From contig CM055821.1 of assembly GCA_029582265.1 (NCBI GenBank), positions 46,662,473 to 46,726,472 on the forward strand: a stretch of DNA of 64,000 bases, given 5' to 3'. Position 1 is the stretch's first letter, and each line of letters opens with the position of its first letter. Below, one piece after another: positions 11,112 to 22,368 of this stretch. The notes below the pieces were generated by a model that did no database searches, was not told the origin of the DNA, and was given only the letters and a program-made list of their open reading frames with translations. A program made the translations under genes and the position numbers. This stretch comes from Zoroaster sp. YZ-2022. Its lineage: Eukaryota; Echinodermata; Asteroidea; Forcipulatida; Zoroasteridae.

Positions 11112-14100
11112 TTAGAAACAAGCACTCAAGTCACACACTGTTCTCTGATAATGACTTGTACCTCCCCGCCTCTTCCCATACAATGGCATTCTCATGTTTA
11201 TTTTCCAGACATCCGAGTTACTTGTCAACCACGAGGGCACTACACTGCTATGCTCAGAAGACTCTCCCTTGGTTCTCATACTCGCTAATCGTCCTGGAAC
11301 ACTCAACTGAGTGGTGAAATCCGATTTGTGTATCTTGATTGTCTTAGCTAGAGGGAAAGCATCCTTGAGACTAGCAGCTCTTCCACGGACCTTCTTTGGG
11401 GTCTTGCCATGGCGTGGGCGTAGTCCTTCTCTACCGGTCCCTCCTGAGAGTAGGCGTGGTCTGTTTGGATGCTTGTGTCTTGTATGCTTCAGCAACCCTG
11501 CTCCATAATGGTGCTCACTATGAGATTCAGCATTCAAGAGTTGCATCAGATCGAGATCTTTTGGAGATTCTGTCACAGTCTCCTCGTGTTTAACTTCAGA
11601 TGGGTGTATCCTTAGTGTCAGGCTGTCTCCAAGGTACTCATAAAGTTTGGAGTAAAGTTCGGCAATGGTGCATTTCTTGTGTTTTTTCATGGCTTCTTTG
11701 TCTGCATTTCTCGTTATGCTACTGCTGCTAAGATGCATGATATGACTGGTTGAACCAAACGGGAACTCATCGGGATGGTTGGGGCTTGTGCTAGGGGATT
11801 GATCTAGGTTGGGATATTCTGATTCTTCGGAGGTGAGATTATTTTGTCTGGCCCTGAGAAGCATTTCAGCAGCAGCCTGTAAACAAATGATGTCAAATTT
11901 AAAAGGAATGTGTATATTCCATAGAGTAAAAACTATACAGATAGAAATTGGACAGCCAACATTCTGATGGAAGGCATCCACAATAGACATATACCAACTG
12001 CACGCCTTGTCTGAGGTGCTAAATGGAATAGGTATTGCATTATCAAGTGTTCAAATATAAAGCTAATGGTTAACTGAGCCATACTTCTAAGTTAGGTAAG
12101 TACCAACTGGGCAACAATTTGAAGCTTTTTTCCAAAAAGTTTGCTAAATTTAATAAGTTAATTAGAAGATAAACTTTATAGAGAAAGCTAAACCAACATG
12201 AAGAGAATTGTATAAAACAAAGAATATATTTCCTTCATCAAAAATTGTTTTAAATAAAAATGATTCATAACTTATGCTTTACCAGAATGGCACCGTGTAC
12301 TTTATGTCCGTCTCCCTTGACCTGTGAATTAGAGATTGATGTGTCTTCCAAGACTTGCTGAAGAGTTGGCCAGTAGTTGGATAGTTGACTCACAAAGACC
12401 TCCTCCACAGCCTCGAGGTAAACAAGATGTTAACAATAACAAATGATGAGACTAGGTTGCAGCCAGTATCAAGACAATTGCTTATTTTAATCAAGTTTGT
12501 TTCATCCAAGTACATATGGCATTTGTTTCCAATAACTGGGAGACAATTGACCTATCACCATTGACGATGTAGCCACGCTCCAAATGCAACTCGATCATAT
12601 GGAAGTTTGTGCAGCATTTAGGATGTCTCATTTTTTAAAATAAACAATGGGATTCAATGTTCATTCGCTGCATCCACACGAAACCACCGTTTTGGCAAAA
12701 AGAAACCGTGGAAAACGTATGGGGTGCCAATTGTCAATTAATAAAGTAACTAATAAATTGTCTTTGTTCACTCAAAAAATGTAATTTCACTTGGCATTTA
12801 GTGGTTTATTTGATGAAATAATTATTTATTAAACACATTATGATTGAGCTAAACCATGGTAAAACATTCTTAAATATGTGCTAGATAGTTTATTGATAAA
12901 TGGCGTACCATACTTCTTGCCACTGTTTTTTTTTCCAAAACCACAATTCTGATTTGGCTTACAGGACAATGTGGAGAACATACATGTGAGTTTGTTAGTT
13001 CTAACAAATTTGTACACAAAAACAGAAAAGGAAACACCATCTTGATATTCAACAATGCATGTTTTATGATTTCATCTCCAACCCCAACAACAACCCCAAC
13101 CCCAACAAAAATAAAAAGATATCTGCTAGGACCTTACCTTAGTCCCAAGAGCACAAAGGCCTACAACAGAACCATAGTGTGAGCATAGAGGTCTAGCTGG
13201 ATCATTTAACACCTCCTTCAATGTAGCAAACAGCTGATGTTCAAATCTCCCTAGTATCTCATTAGAAGATCTGCAATATAGATGATTATTTTTATTAGAT
13301 TGATTTTTAGTGGAAAAGCTGAAAATGATGGTCAAAACTTCACTATACTCTTATGAAAATGAAACTTATTTTCATAAAAAAGGATATAAATAAGAGCACA
13401 GGCAGCTGAAGTAATGAGGGCCCCAAATGATCAGCTATGATGGATGGGTTACTCACTTTAAAAATGGTTATAAATAGATAAATAAATGGACGATCACCAT
13501 TCTGCATCTATTTGTTGTCTGTTCCCCTGACTGCCAATCAACAATCCCCATGAACAAATCATAGTTTGAAATGCACCAGTCTATTATGAACACAAGTTTA
13601 TGTTTATTTCCCATAGATTTATGAAATTCTTGGCGATAAACAATTGATTTCACTTTGCCCTTACACAGACTGCATACATCAAGCACTGCATACTCAGTGC
13701 TTTGATGAAATTCTTGGTGATAAACAATTGATTTCACTTTGCCCTTACACAGACTGCATACATCAAGCACTGCATACGACATAAAACACAATAAAGGGGG
13801 CCACTTTGCATCCGTCACGTTAGCAGTTTTTCCAATGGTTGTTATTTATTTTTAAGTACCCGAAACCGACCAAAAAGTGTTTCAACATGTGAATGGACAT
13901 GCAGGCTTATACTAGAACTAATTTGAGTTGATTTATTTTATTTTGTAATTTTTTTAATTTATTTTTTTACCCTCAAATTTCCATAAAAATTGGACGGAAA
14001 AAGTTACCTCACTTTTCCGTCCATTTGTTGATGGAAATTTTAGGCTAAAGAAAAAAATAATAGTAATAATCAACTCAAATTATCTTTAGGATAAGCATGC

Positions 14101-17100
14101 ATGTCTATTCAAATGTTGAAATTCTTTTTGGGTGGTTTCAGATATTAAAAAAAAATTACAACCATAAGAAAAACTGCTAACGTGACGGTAGGAAAGTGGC
14201 CCCCTTTATTGTGTTTTATGTCATACTCAGTGCTTTGATGAAATTCTTGGTGATAAACAATTGATTTCTCTTTGCCCTTACACAGACTGCATACATCAAG
14301 TACTGCATACTCAGTGCTTTGATGAAATTCTTGGTGATAAACAATTGATTTCACTTTGCCCTTACACAGACTGCATACATCAAGCACTGCATACTCAGTG
14401 CTTTGATGAAATTCTTGGTGATAAACAATTGATTTCACTTTGCCCTTACACAGACTGCATACTCAGTGCTTTCCTAGTGTCTGTGAAAAAAAAACCTCCA
14501 TGGGTGACTCGGGCGGGATTCGAACACACAACCTCCTGCTTACTGGTGCAGAGGACGTCTGTTCGTATCCCATTCGAATCCCGCCCGAGTCGCCCATGGA
14601 GATTTTTGTTTTCACAGACACTCAGAAAGCACTGAGCATGCAGTGCTTCATACATACATTGGTGTAAGGGCAAAAATCAAATAAATTATTTCCCATATAC
14701 TTATGTATAAGAAAATCAAGATGGCTACTGTATGTGTGATAAAAGGTCAAAGTAACAAGATGATGTAATGTTTAGATACCTGAGGATTTGAGAGAGTAAT
14801 CTTGCAGCATAGTCCCTCAGAGCCCAGTGGTCATTCAATGGATTAATGGAAACGGCCAGAGGCTCAAGAATACAGTACATCACTGTAGAGATCAGATTCA
14901 CCAGCTGAGGCACACAAATATGATAAAGATGAAAAATTACACAAAAATTAACATCACCCCACACAATAAATACATCACCCCAACTAGTGCCATCCTTCCT
15001 ACTAAGTTAAATAATCCATGTTATGGAAATGGAATTTTACACTATTCACTTGTTAAATTTTCAATAGTTAACATTCTCAAAACCCCAAAACCTAGCTATA
15101 ATAATGATTAATACAAATTAATAAAAGAGAAAAATAAAAGAATAATAGCCAAAATCATCATTTTCTAAGTATCTTTGGCTGATGAGAGAAACACCTGGAA
15201 AGGAGTATAAGCACCTTGAACGTTAAATATTGACAGATTTTGGCATCAGGCGCGTAGCCAGCCTTCTTAGTGTAGGGGGTTAAAGCCATTTTTTTGGTCC
15301 CCATTTTAAGGTCAGAACTTGAATGCGCACATTGCCTCCCCCGCCCCCATTATTATAACCTTTTTAAATGGTAGAGCAACAGCCAAACCTTAAACCAACA
15401 TGATAAGGGTAGGTGCAACATACTTCCTAGATTTTGCTTGAAGATCATTGTAAAATAAAATAGAGGAAATTGACTGAAAATACTTACATATGGGCCAAGA
15501 TACAATGACTGATTATGTATCAAAGCATCCACTAGGTGCATGAGTCGTGTTAACTGGCCTAAGTCATGACTAACCATCTTAACTCCACATGAGGCTAGGT
15601 TGACTAAATATGGTAACAATCCTGACACCTTGGTGTTCTTTCTTAGATCATTCAGAATCATCTATGATAATGAAAGAACAACAAGGGAGAAATCAGTGTC
15701 ATCCATCTTGGAAAGCTGAAACGCTCGTTTTGAATTTAAAAGAACTGTTGAGTAATGAGATTCAGTAATCACTAGGCCCCATTGTCCCAGCCTTCTGCAA
15801 ATATCCTCACCCAACCAAGAGTGCATTCAAGTTGCACACTGTTATGTGCTCGTAATATCACACTATTAGAACGACAAATGTGGAGGCTAACTAAAGTTCT
15901 GATGTCACGTGATGTACCACGTGAGGTCACTGGCAGCCATGTCTTCAGCAACATCACAACTGCACAGCGTAGTTTCTTGATTGAAACTTCCCAGCCGGCA
16001 TAATAAGGGGACAAATATTCCCGGGGATGATATCGTGAGGACAACTCCAGGTACAATAATGTCATATCAGCTTCCTGTTGGGTTCGTCAATAACGATTCA
16101 CCGATGCATCGATTATCGTGATACCAAAATGCCGCGATACACATCACAATACAAAACTGCGTATTGCGATACTGATGATTTTTTTCCTCCAAAAATTTCA
16201 TCAGAATATAAAAAAAATTGTGATTTTTATTCAAAATTTGTTTTAAAATATTAGCACTTCATACCTGACATTTAGACCACAAAAGTCAGTGAAGGCCATA
16301 GCCTTTTTTCAGGAAACTGTGTATATGTGCTGTTTTTATTGTGGCTAAGTCTCTGTACAACATTGTGTAATTCACAAAATTACTGACACTTTTTTGTTTT
16401 AGCATTTTTAGTGTTCACAATACGTATCGTGACCAAGTATCGCGATACATATCGTATCATGAAAAATCCGAGGGAATTGTGCAACACGTAGTCCCTGGGC
16501 TATGTTTGCCTAAGCCATTTCAATGTAATATAATCAGATTCATAATTGAAGTAAAGAATGAAATTGATCATACAATGTTTTCTTTGGGGATATGACTTTA
16601 CCTCCATCTGATGGTCATCAGATTCAAAGATTGCCTTGGTAACATCTTTATAATACTGCTGAAGATGTGATGATAGACCTGTCATATTGTGGGTAACTCC
16701 TGCTCAATAAAACAAAACAAATACATAATAATAATAACAGAGGCATTTTAAAGCGCTCTTACACAAGGTATCACAGCGCTGTACATTATTACCTTTGCTC
16801 ATCAGGTGCATAAATCATTCCTGAAACCATCTCAGCTCCCTGGGTAGTATACAGCTCAATTGCTGCCATTTCGGCGCACATGGGCTAATCAAACACAACA
16901 ACCAACTCTGCCCTCACAGGTACCCATTTACTCCTGGGTGGAGAGAAGCAATTATGGTAAACGTGTCTTGCTCAAGGACACAAGCACCACGGTCGCGGTG
17001 AAAATGAAAAAAGAAATCAGCTGCTAACCAACCAAATGGACCTGTATTATCAAATAGTAATAAGTGGCTTCAGGTTTTACCTCGGCAGACCCGGCTAGGG

Positions 17101-20100
17101 TCGAAATGTGTGGCCACCAACTGCTTTTTTCCGCAACAGTGAAAATGTGCAGATTGAATTTGTTTAGCCCTAACCTTCCCAAATCCTCCCAAATCCTCTT
17201 TGCTAAAGTGAAGGATTTTGAAGGATTTTGAAGGATTTAGGTTACATGCTACATGCTCTTTGCTAAAGTGAAGAATTTTGGAGCATTGAGGTTATTAGGC
17301 ATACTTGCCTTTCCATGGTACATGTACATCCATGTTTGTTGTAGTGATTGCAAGGTCAGTGCTTGGGTCAGTGGACACTGTTTATTTCTCCATGCATGCA
17401 GGGAGGGTCCCTGGCCATGTACATGTATCACAGATTAGAAACACATGTGTGCATACATGTCATGTGCTTGCTTTACTACTGGAGGATCCAGGTTATGTGT
17501 AAGCAAATGGTCCTAGGGAGTTAGGAAGCATTCAGGTTATGTGTAAGCAAATGGGCCTAGGGAGTTAGGAAGGATTCAGGTTATGTGTAAGCAAATGGGT
17601 CTAGGGAGTTAGGAAGGATTCAGATTATGTGTAAGCAAATGGGCCTCGGGAGTTAGGAAGCATTCAGGTTATGTGTATGCAAATGGGTCTAGGGAGTTAG
17701 GAAGGATTCAGATTATGTGTAAGCAAATGGGCCTAGGGAGTTAGGAAGGATTCAGATTATGTGTAAGCAAATGGGGCTAGGGAGTTAGGAAGGATTCAGA
17801 TTATGTGTAAGCAAATGGGGCTAGGGAGTTAGGAAGGATTCAGATTATGTGTAAGCAAATGGGCCTAGGAAGTTAGGAAGGATTCAGGTTATGTGTAAGC
17901 AAATGGGTCTAGGGAGTTAGGAAGGATTCAGATTATGTGTAAGCAAATGGGCCTAGGGAGTTAGGAAGGATTCAGATTATGTGTAAGCAAATGGGGCTAG
18001 GGAGTTAGGAAGGATTCAGATTATGTGTAAGCAAATGGGGCTAGGGAGTTAGGAAGGATTCAGATTATGTGTAAGCAAATGGGCCTAGGAAGTTAGGAAG
18101 GATTCAGATTATGTGTAAGCAAATGGGCCTCGGGAGTTAGGAAGGATTCAGATTATGTGTAAGCAAATGGGGCTAGGGAGTTAGGAAGGATTCAGATTAT
18201 GTGTAAGCAAATGGGGCTAGGGAGTTAGGAAGGATTCAGATTATGTGTAAGCAAACGGGCCTAGGAAGTTAGGAAGGATTCAGGTTATGTGTAAGCAAAT
18301 GGGTCTAGGGAGTTAGGAAGGATTCATATGTGTAAGCAAATGGGCCTAGGGAGTTAGGAAGGATTCAGATTATGTGTAAGCAAATGGGGCTAGGGAGTTA
18401 GGAAGGATTCAGATTATGTGTAAGCAAATGGGACTAGGGAGTTAGGAAGGATTCAGATTATGTGTAAGCAAATGGGCCTAGGAAGTTAGGAAGGATTCAG
18501 ATTATGTGTAAGCAAATGGGCCTAGGAAGTTAGGAAGGATTCAGGTTATGTGTAAGCAAATGGGCCTAGGAAGTTAGGAAGGATTCAGATTATGTGTAAG
18601 CAAATGGGGCTAGGGAGTTAGGAAGGATTCAGATTATGTGTAAGCAAATGGGCCTAGGAAGTTAGGAAGGATTCAGATTATGTGTAAGCAAATGGGCCTC
18701 GGGAGTTAGGAAGGATTCAGATTATGTGTAAGCAAATGGGGCTAGGGAGTTAGGAAGGATTCAGATTATGTGTAAGCAAATGGGGCTAGGGAGTTAGGAA
18801 GGATTCAGATTATGTGTAAGCAAATGGGCCTAGGAAGTTAGGAAGGATTCAGGTTATGTGTAAGCAAATGGGTCTAGGGAGTTAGGAAGGATTCAGATTA
18901 TGTGTAAGCAAATGGGCCTCGGGAGTTAGGAAGGATTCAGGTTATGTGTAAGCAAATGGGGCTAGGGAGTTAGGAAGGATTCAGGTTATGTGTAAGCAAA
19001 TGGGCCTAGGGAGTTAGGATTAATGTAATGCAAGATTTTAAGAGGTAGGTAGGGGAGGGTCAATGTCAACTATACTATCCTGATTGGGATATACTATTAT
19101 CCTGATTGAAACCATCTCAATGAGGATACCAATAGGCCCTATCTGGAAACAACTTGGGTGACAATGACACATTCTGCCTTAGTAACCTCTTCCGTGTGGA
19201 CAGTAGATATGTAGTCAGGAGTTGAATATCTGAGTGAAAGAAAGAAATGTCATACCTGTTCCAGCTTGAGATCCAGAAGGCTTTTGTATTCCTTCAATAG
19301 CAACCCATGATGCTGCAACATCAAGTAGGGGGAGAGGGAGAAAGAATTACATTATAGTTTTTCGAAACATTCAATAAGCATTAACAACAGAATTGCAATC
19401 ATAAAATATTAATAATTTGCTGTTGTTTGTGAAGTATTTTAATTATCATTTTTGTTTTCGCCTCCAGTGGAAATTAGAGAAGCATTTTGTTCGAGTGTTT
19501 TTTCAGCTCTCTGAAAACAAATTTGGTTTACCTTTGACTGCTGTCTTGCCAGCTACTGACAGAACTTTGTTGTCAGTTGAAACATCTGTCAAATTGATCT
19601 CACGGTCTTCCACAAAGAACAACTCTGAATCTTTGATGGGTATATAGGTCAAGGTGTCAGGAGATCCATAGCCATGGACCGGCTGAAATAAGTAAAATGC
19701 ATCAATAATACAACAACAGAATACCATGGTAACTTTTTATTTATGAATGAAAACAACTAAAATGTATATTGTTTTTGCTATGAATGTTGGTCATCACAAG
19801 GCCAAATGGCTACTCAAAGTGGGGGCCGTAAAAGAGAATTATTGACATACATGTAGGAGTGATAGTTGTTGTAAATGCATTTATTTATTTACTAATTTAT
19901 TTATTTATTTAAAAAAAAATAATACCAGAATGATTGATTATATCTTTACTAATTTATCAATGTAAAATTTAACAGCTGAACTCTATCTGTAGTTCATTGA
20001 TTAACCAATAGTGTTAAGCCTTTACACAACAACTACATGTCTTACTATGTCTGTCAAGTGCTTTGATTTTATGCAGATGGTGTTATTGAGTTTTCAGCAT

Positions 20101-22242
20101 TGCTAAGGGTGGATTGGCCATACTGGATCAATGTATCGTTTACCGTTGAGGTGTTCACCAATTGATCATTGTGTAGTGGAAATTTCTTGCTTGCTACAAC
20201 TCTGTTTCAATCCTACAACTGATTATTGTTCATCTGCATCCATGTTCTATGTTCATACCAACCTCAACATCACTCCATCTTAGTGCCTTGTTGAAATCTT
20301 CAGCATTCAGACGTTTACGCTTAGCATGTTTCATAAACTGAGTGCTTGCCTGCATCAATGAAAAATTATCAATAAACTAGTATTTACATCCACTGTACCA
20401 AATAAGTCCTCAAAAAAGTTTGACTCCCTAGTGAGTTTCTGTAATCAAGGGACTGTCCAAAATTATCAACATTTTCAAGGTAGTACAGAGTTCTTTTCAA
20501 GACCCCCCCCCCCTCCCAAATTAGTTTTTTAAAACATTTTTTCAAGCTGTCTCTGCATTTAGAATGGTGGGTATAAAATCTACATTTGCTTTGAACTACC
20601 TTGAAAATGTTGAAAATTTTGGATGACCTGCAATGAGATCTTGAAACTCCACTGAATCCATTACAAGATAAATGTTTTCATGGTCAGGACAGCCCCGATG
20701 GGGCAACTTTGGATTGATAGAGAAATGATGTCATCTTTGTAAGCATATCTTATTCTCAGACTGTAGCAAGTGAAAGTCATGGTCCGAGTCATGAGTATTT
20801 CATTGTCATTCAAAGATACATTGTTCATTGAAACCCTTTTTCTCTTTTTTCCATGTTTGGCACTAACTTCAGAAAAAAAATCTATTGATTTAATTTTGCC
20901 CTACACCGACGTGTGTATAGCAGTGCTTTCCGAGTATCTGTGAAAAAACTACACAGGCGACTCGGGCGGGATTTGAACCCACGACCTCCTGCTTACTAGT
21001 GCAGACGTCTTAACCTCTCGACCACCGAGCTTGCCCGATGACAATTGGCTGGCTAGAATCCCATATAGCAGCGGGTTCCGCGATATATATAGGTTGGTGA
21101 AATTTATCTCCCGACACAAGAATTTCACCAACCTATATATATCTACATTAGAAATCTACATTAGAAATAGATTAAAATTATAAAATGTATACAATTAAAT
21201 AATGAATTAAGATATTTCAAATTCACTAAAATGAAAAGAATTCACAAGATATAATCTTGTATATTAAAAATACCATTATGCTAGTCTGAATGCCTCTTCC
21301 CTTCACAGTGTCCTAGTTTGAGAATATCCCTTCACAGTCTCCTATTTTTAGAATAATTACGTAATTGTCACTGTAAATAGGAGACTGTGAAGGGAAGAGG
21401 CATTCAGACTACATAATGCCACAACAACAACAAGGCAGTTGGTGGGCATGGGGCTGGGGGGGCTGTAATGCTAATAAACTTAAAGTAGGCAGATTCACGC
21501 AAAACCGCCCATGGTGGCGCTATTTTTCATATCCTTTTTTTCTGTCGAAGTTGTGACCCGCCGCACTTTCATGGTAAAATTCTAATATAAAGGGTAGTCT
21601 ACGGACGTAGTCACTTCTAGTGTCGATAAATGGATACTACACATCGTGGTTATCTTAATTGATCAGTCCATGCCAACTGTAACGTTGGCACAAAAACAGT
21701 GCAACTTGCGCAAAATAGACTTTGTTAGTACTACAAGGATACATTGCAGGCAAATTCGGTCACAACTTTTCAAATGAAACTGGATCTTAAAAATTACCAA
21801 ATATTTAAATCAACAAAAATTCGTAACTTTTCATAGGGTTAACCTATCATGACCATTGACCCCTCATTTTCTTTCAAATTTGTTGTTCTATCCAGTGATA
21901 TGACATTTAAAAGCATTGAAGCAACTTCAAATTTTCATGAAACTGCCTACTTAAAGTACTTGCAGATGATCATAACTAAATGTACATTACACAGGCTAAA
22001 AACTAAAAACAAACAAGATACAAAAATTCACTAAAATGTAAATAGATATTTGCTACCCCCCCCCCCATAGAAGAAACTCCACCCCGTTGCTTGCATACTT
22101 GAGTGACTTCACGCAATCTGTAGCAGACGTCCTCAGCCAGCAATCCAGCAATCTCGTCTGATAACCTGCCAACACCCACAGACTCTGCCACTGTTTTCAC
22201 CGAATCTGTTGATAGCACCACAAACTTCTTATCGTCTGCCAT
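11112..22242 (-). CDS. TAF6L: TAF6-like SAGA/PCAF-complex subunit (TAF6L)
   Basis: This histone-fold TAF pairs with TAF9 in the SAGA/PCAF acetyltransferase co-activator in the nucleus. Ten exons: 22099-22242, 20263-20349, 19532-19682, 19256-19312, 16602-16699, 15488-15661, 14780-14904, 13138-13270, 12283-12411, 11112-11876. All phases close, giving 1,863 bases (620 aa), close to vertebrate TAF6L (about 620). Residues 1-77 are the histone fold: LSDEIAGLLAEDVCYRLREV, then QFMKHAKRKRLNAEDFNKAL. The TAF6 HEAT-repeat domain follows, with LLPYLVNLASCGVKMVSHDL, EPLAVSINPLNDHWALRDYA, NDPARPLCSHYGSVVGL and NSQVKGDGHKVHGAIL. ALLAEDVCYRLRE and FFVEDREINL are the TAF6L rather than the TAF6 pattern. The last exon codes a basic, low-complexity tail with one more conserved segment, IAELYSKLYEYLGDSLTLR. 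Its first exon faces TAF1A. Introns are crowded with MITEs, SINEs and a 44-bp minisatellite. Confidence 0.95.
13600..14470. repeat. ~83-bp tandem units derived from a SINE tail, split by a foldback
   Basis: Units containing CAGTGCTTTGATGAAATTC, AACAATTGATTTCACTTTGC and CTTACACAGACTGCATAC recur about twice at 13600-13777 and three times at 14223-14465. The same AATTGATTT..TTTGCCC..CAGTGCTT words occur once in the family 2 SINE at 20880-21060, so the unit appears to be an amplified SINE tail. Located in TAF6L intron 7 (between the exons ending at 14780 and 13270). Confidence 0.8.
13778..14222. mobile_element. 445-bp palindromic foldback element (ATAC duplication)
   Basis: Left end GACATAAAACACAATAAAGG and its exact reverse complement at the right end enclose two long inverted arms meeting near 14005 around a GGACGGAAAA/TTTTCCGTCC centre. 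ATAC stands on both sides (13774-13777 and 14223-14226). Removing the element and one ATAC restores a perfect tandem unit, so both boundaries and the 4-bp duplication are secure. No coding content. Confidence 0.85.
14466..14634. repeat. head-to-head inverted tRNA-derived SINE heads
   Basis: GACTCGGGCGGGATTCGAA at 14506 and TTCGAATCCCGCCCGAGTC at 14574 are arms of an inverted repeat. It extends outward through CCATGGGTGA/TCGCCCATGG to TGTCTGTGAAAA/TTTTCACAGACA. Each arm holds a B-box-like GGTTCGAA/GATTCGAA element. It is an inverted duplication of the family 2 SINE head. Confidence 0.75.
16085..16470. repeat. TATCG-rich repeat, probable non-autonomous DNA transposon
   Basis: Both flanks carry clusters of ATCGATTATCGTGATACC and CGTATCGTGACC/TATCGCGATACATATCG words with an AT-rich middle. 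Such flanks are common in non-autonomous hAT-type elements. I could not find clean terminal repeats or a target duplication. Confidence 0.4.
16735..17000 (-). mobile_element. tRNA-derived SINE, family 1 (5'-truncated)
   Basis: Same body as 10632-10970 in the same orientation, with GAAACCATCTCAGCTCCCTG and GGAGAGAAGCAATTATGG on the plus strand. The tRNA-like head is missing after about 17000. Confidence 0.8.
17164..19028. mobile_element. MITE of the CCCTAAC family, enlarged by internal minisatellite
   Basis: The left end (TTAGCCCTAACCTTCCC) and the block 17164-17488 match, in reverse, the 359-bp element at 33778-34136. The right end is GGGAGTTAGGATTAAT. In the 33.8-kb relative the distal end holds one copy of a 44-base unit; here that unit forms the array at 17489-19020. 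Lies in TAF6L intron 4. Confidence 0.75.
17489..19020. repeat. 44-bp minisatellite, about 35 copies
   Basis: The unit reads CAGATTATGTGTAAGCAAAT followed by GGGCCTAGGGAGTTAGGAAG and GATT. Variants differ at the GGCCTAGGGAG/GGTCTAG/GGGCTAG/GGCCTAGGAAG/GGCCTCGGGAG position. The order TCT, CCT, GCT, GCT, CCTAGGAAG recurs several times, showing a five-unit (~220 bp) higher-order repeat. Confidence 0.95.
20451..20627. mobile_element. small foldback element in TAF6L intron 2
   Basis: GTCCAAAATTATCAACATTT near 20454 is matched in inverse by GAAAATGTTGAAAATTTTGG near 20600-20620, with a C-rich run between. No target duplication is clear. Confidence 0.55.
20880..21065 (-). mobile_element. tRNA-derived SINE, family 2
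   Basis: On the minus strand, AGCTCGGTGGTCGAGAGGTT (A-box region) is followed about 45 bases later by GTGGGTTCAAATCCCGCC (B box), then a body ending in CAGTGCT...GGGCAAAATTAAATC. It resembles a serine/leucine-type tRNA head but has no sealed acceptor stem. A separate perfect hairpin (ATAGGTTGGTGAAAT/ATTTCACCAACCTAT) follows at 21085-21145. Confidence 0.7.
21283..21413. mobile_element. 131-bp hairpin element in TAF6L intron 1
   Basis: AGTCTGAATGCCTCTTCCCT and its reverse complement AGGGAAGAGGCATTCAGACT form the arms. The arms continue through TTCACAGTCTCCTATTT. There is a partial internal duplication of the left arm. This is a small MITE. Confidence 0.8.
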
Positions 22243-22368
22243 TTTTCTACATAAGATGAAGGAATTTTACGATGCCTAACGGTGCAAGAAATAAGATCTA
22301 TTTTCTAGTAATGCTTAGCTGTGCCTGTGTAAAAACCAAAACTTGAAGGTAGCCATGTTGTTTTGAGC
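22243..22368. promoter_or_regulatory. shared bidirectional promoter of TAF6L and TAF1A
   Basis: Only 126 bases separate the TAF6L start codon (minus) from the TAF1A start codon (plus), so initiation of both transcripts must lie here or in very short flanks. No TATA box is seen. GTAGCCATGTTG at 22350-22361 resembles a YY1-type CCAT core near a start site, which is only suggestive. Confidence 0.65.

Noticed and set aside
11311..11593. Plus-strand open frames opposite the last TAF6L exon
   Set aside because: Shadows of the TAF6L coding strand.
15240..15360. GGCGCGTAGCCAG-type transposon end
   Set aside because: Only one end is suggestive; no partner end or duplication could be found.
20949..21131. 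Short minus-strand open frame over the tRNA-like region
   Set aside because: Lies on SINE and hairpin sequence; no coding support.
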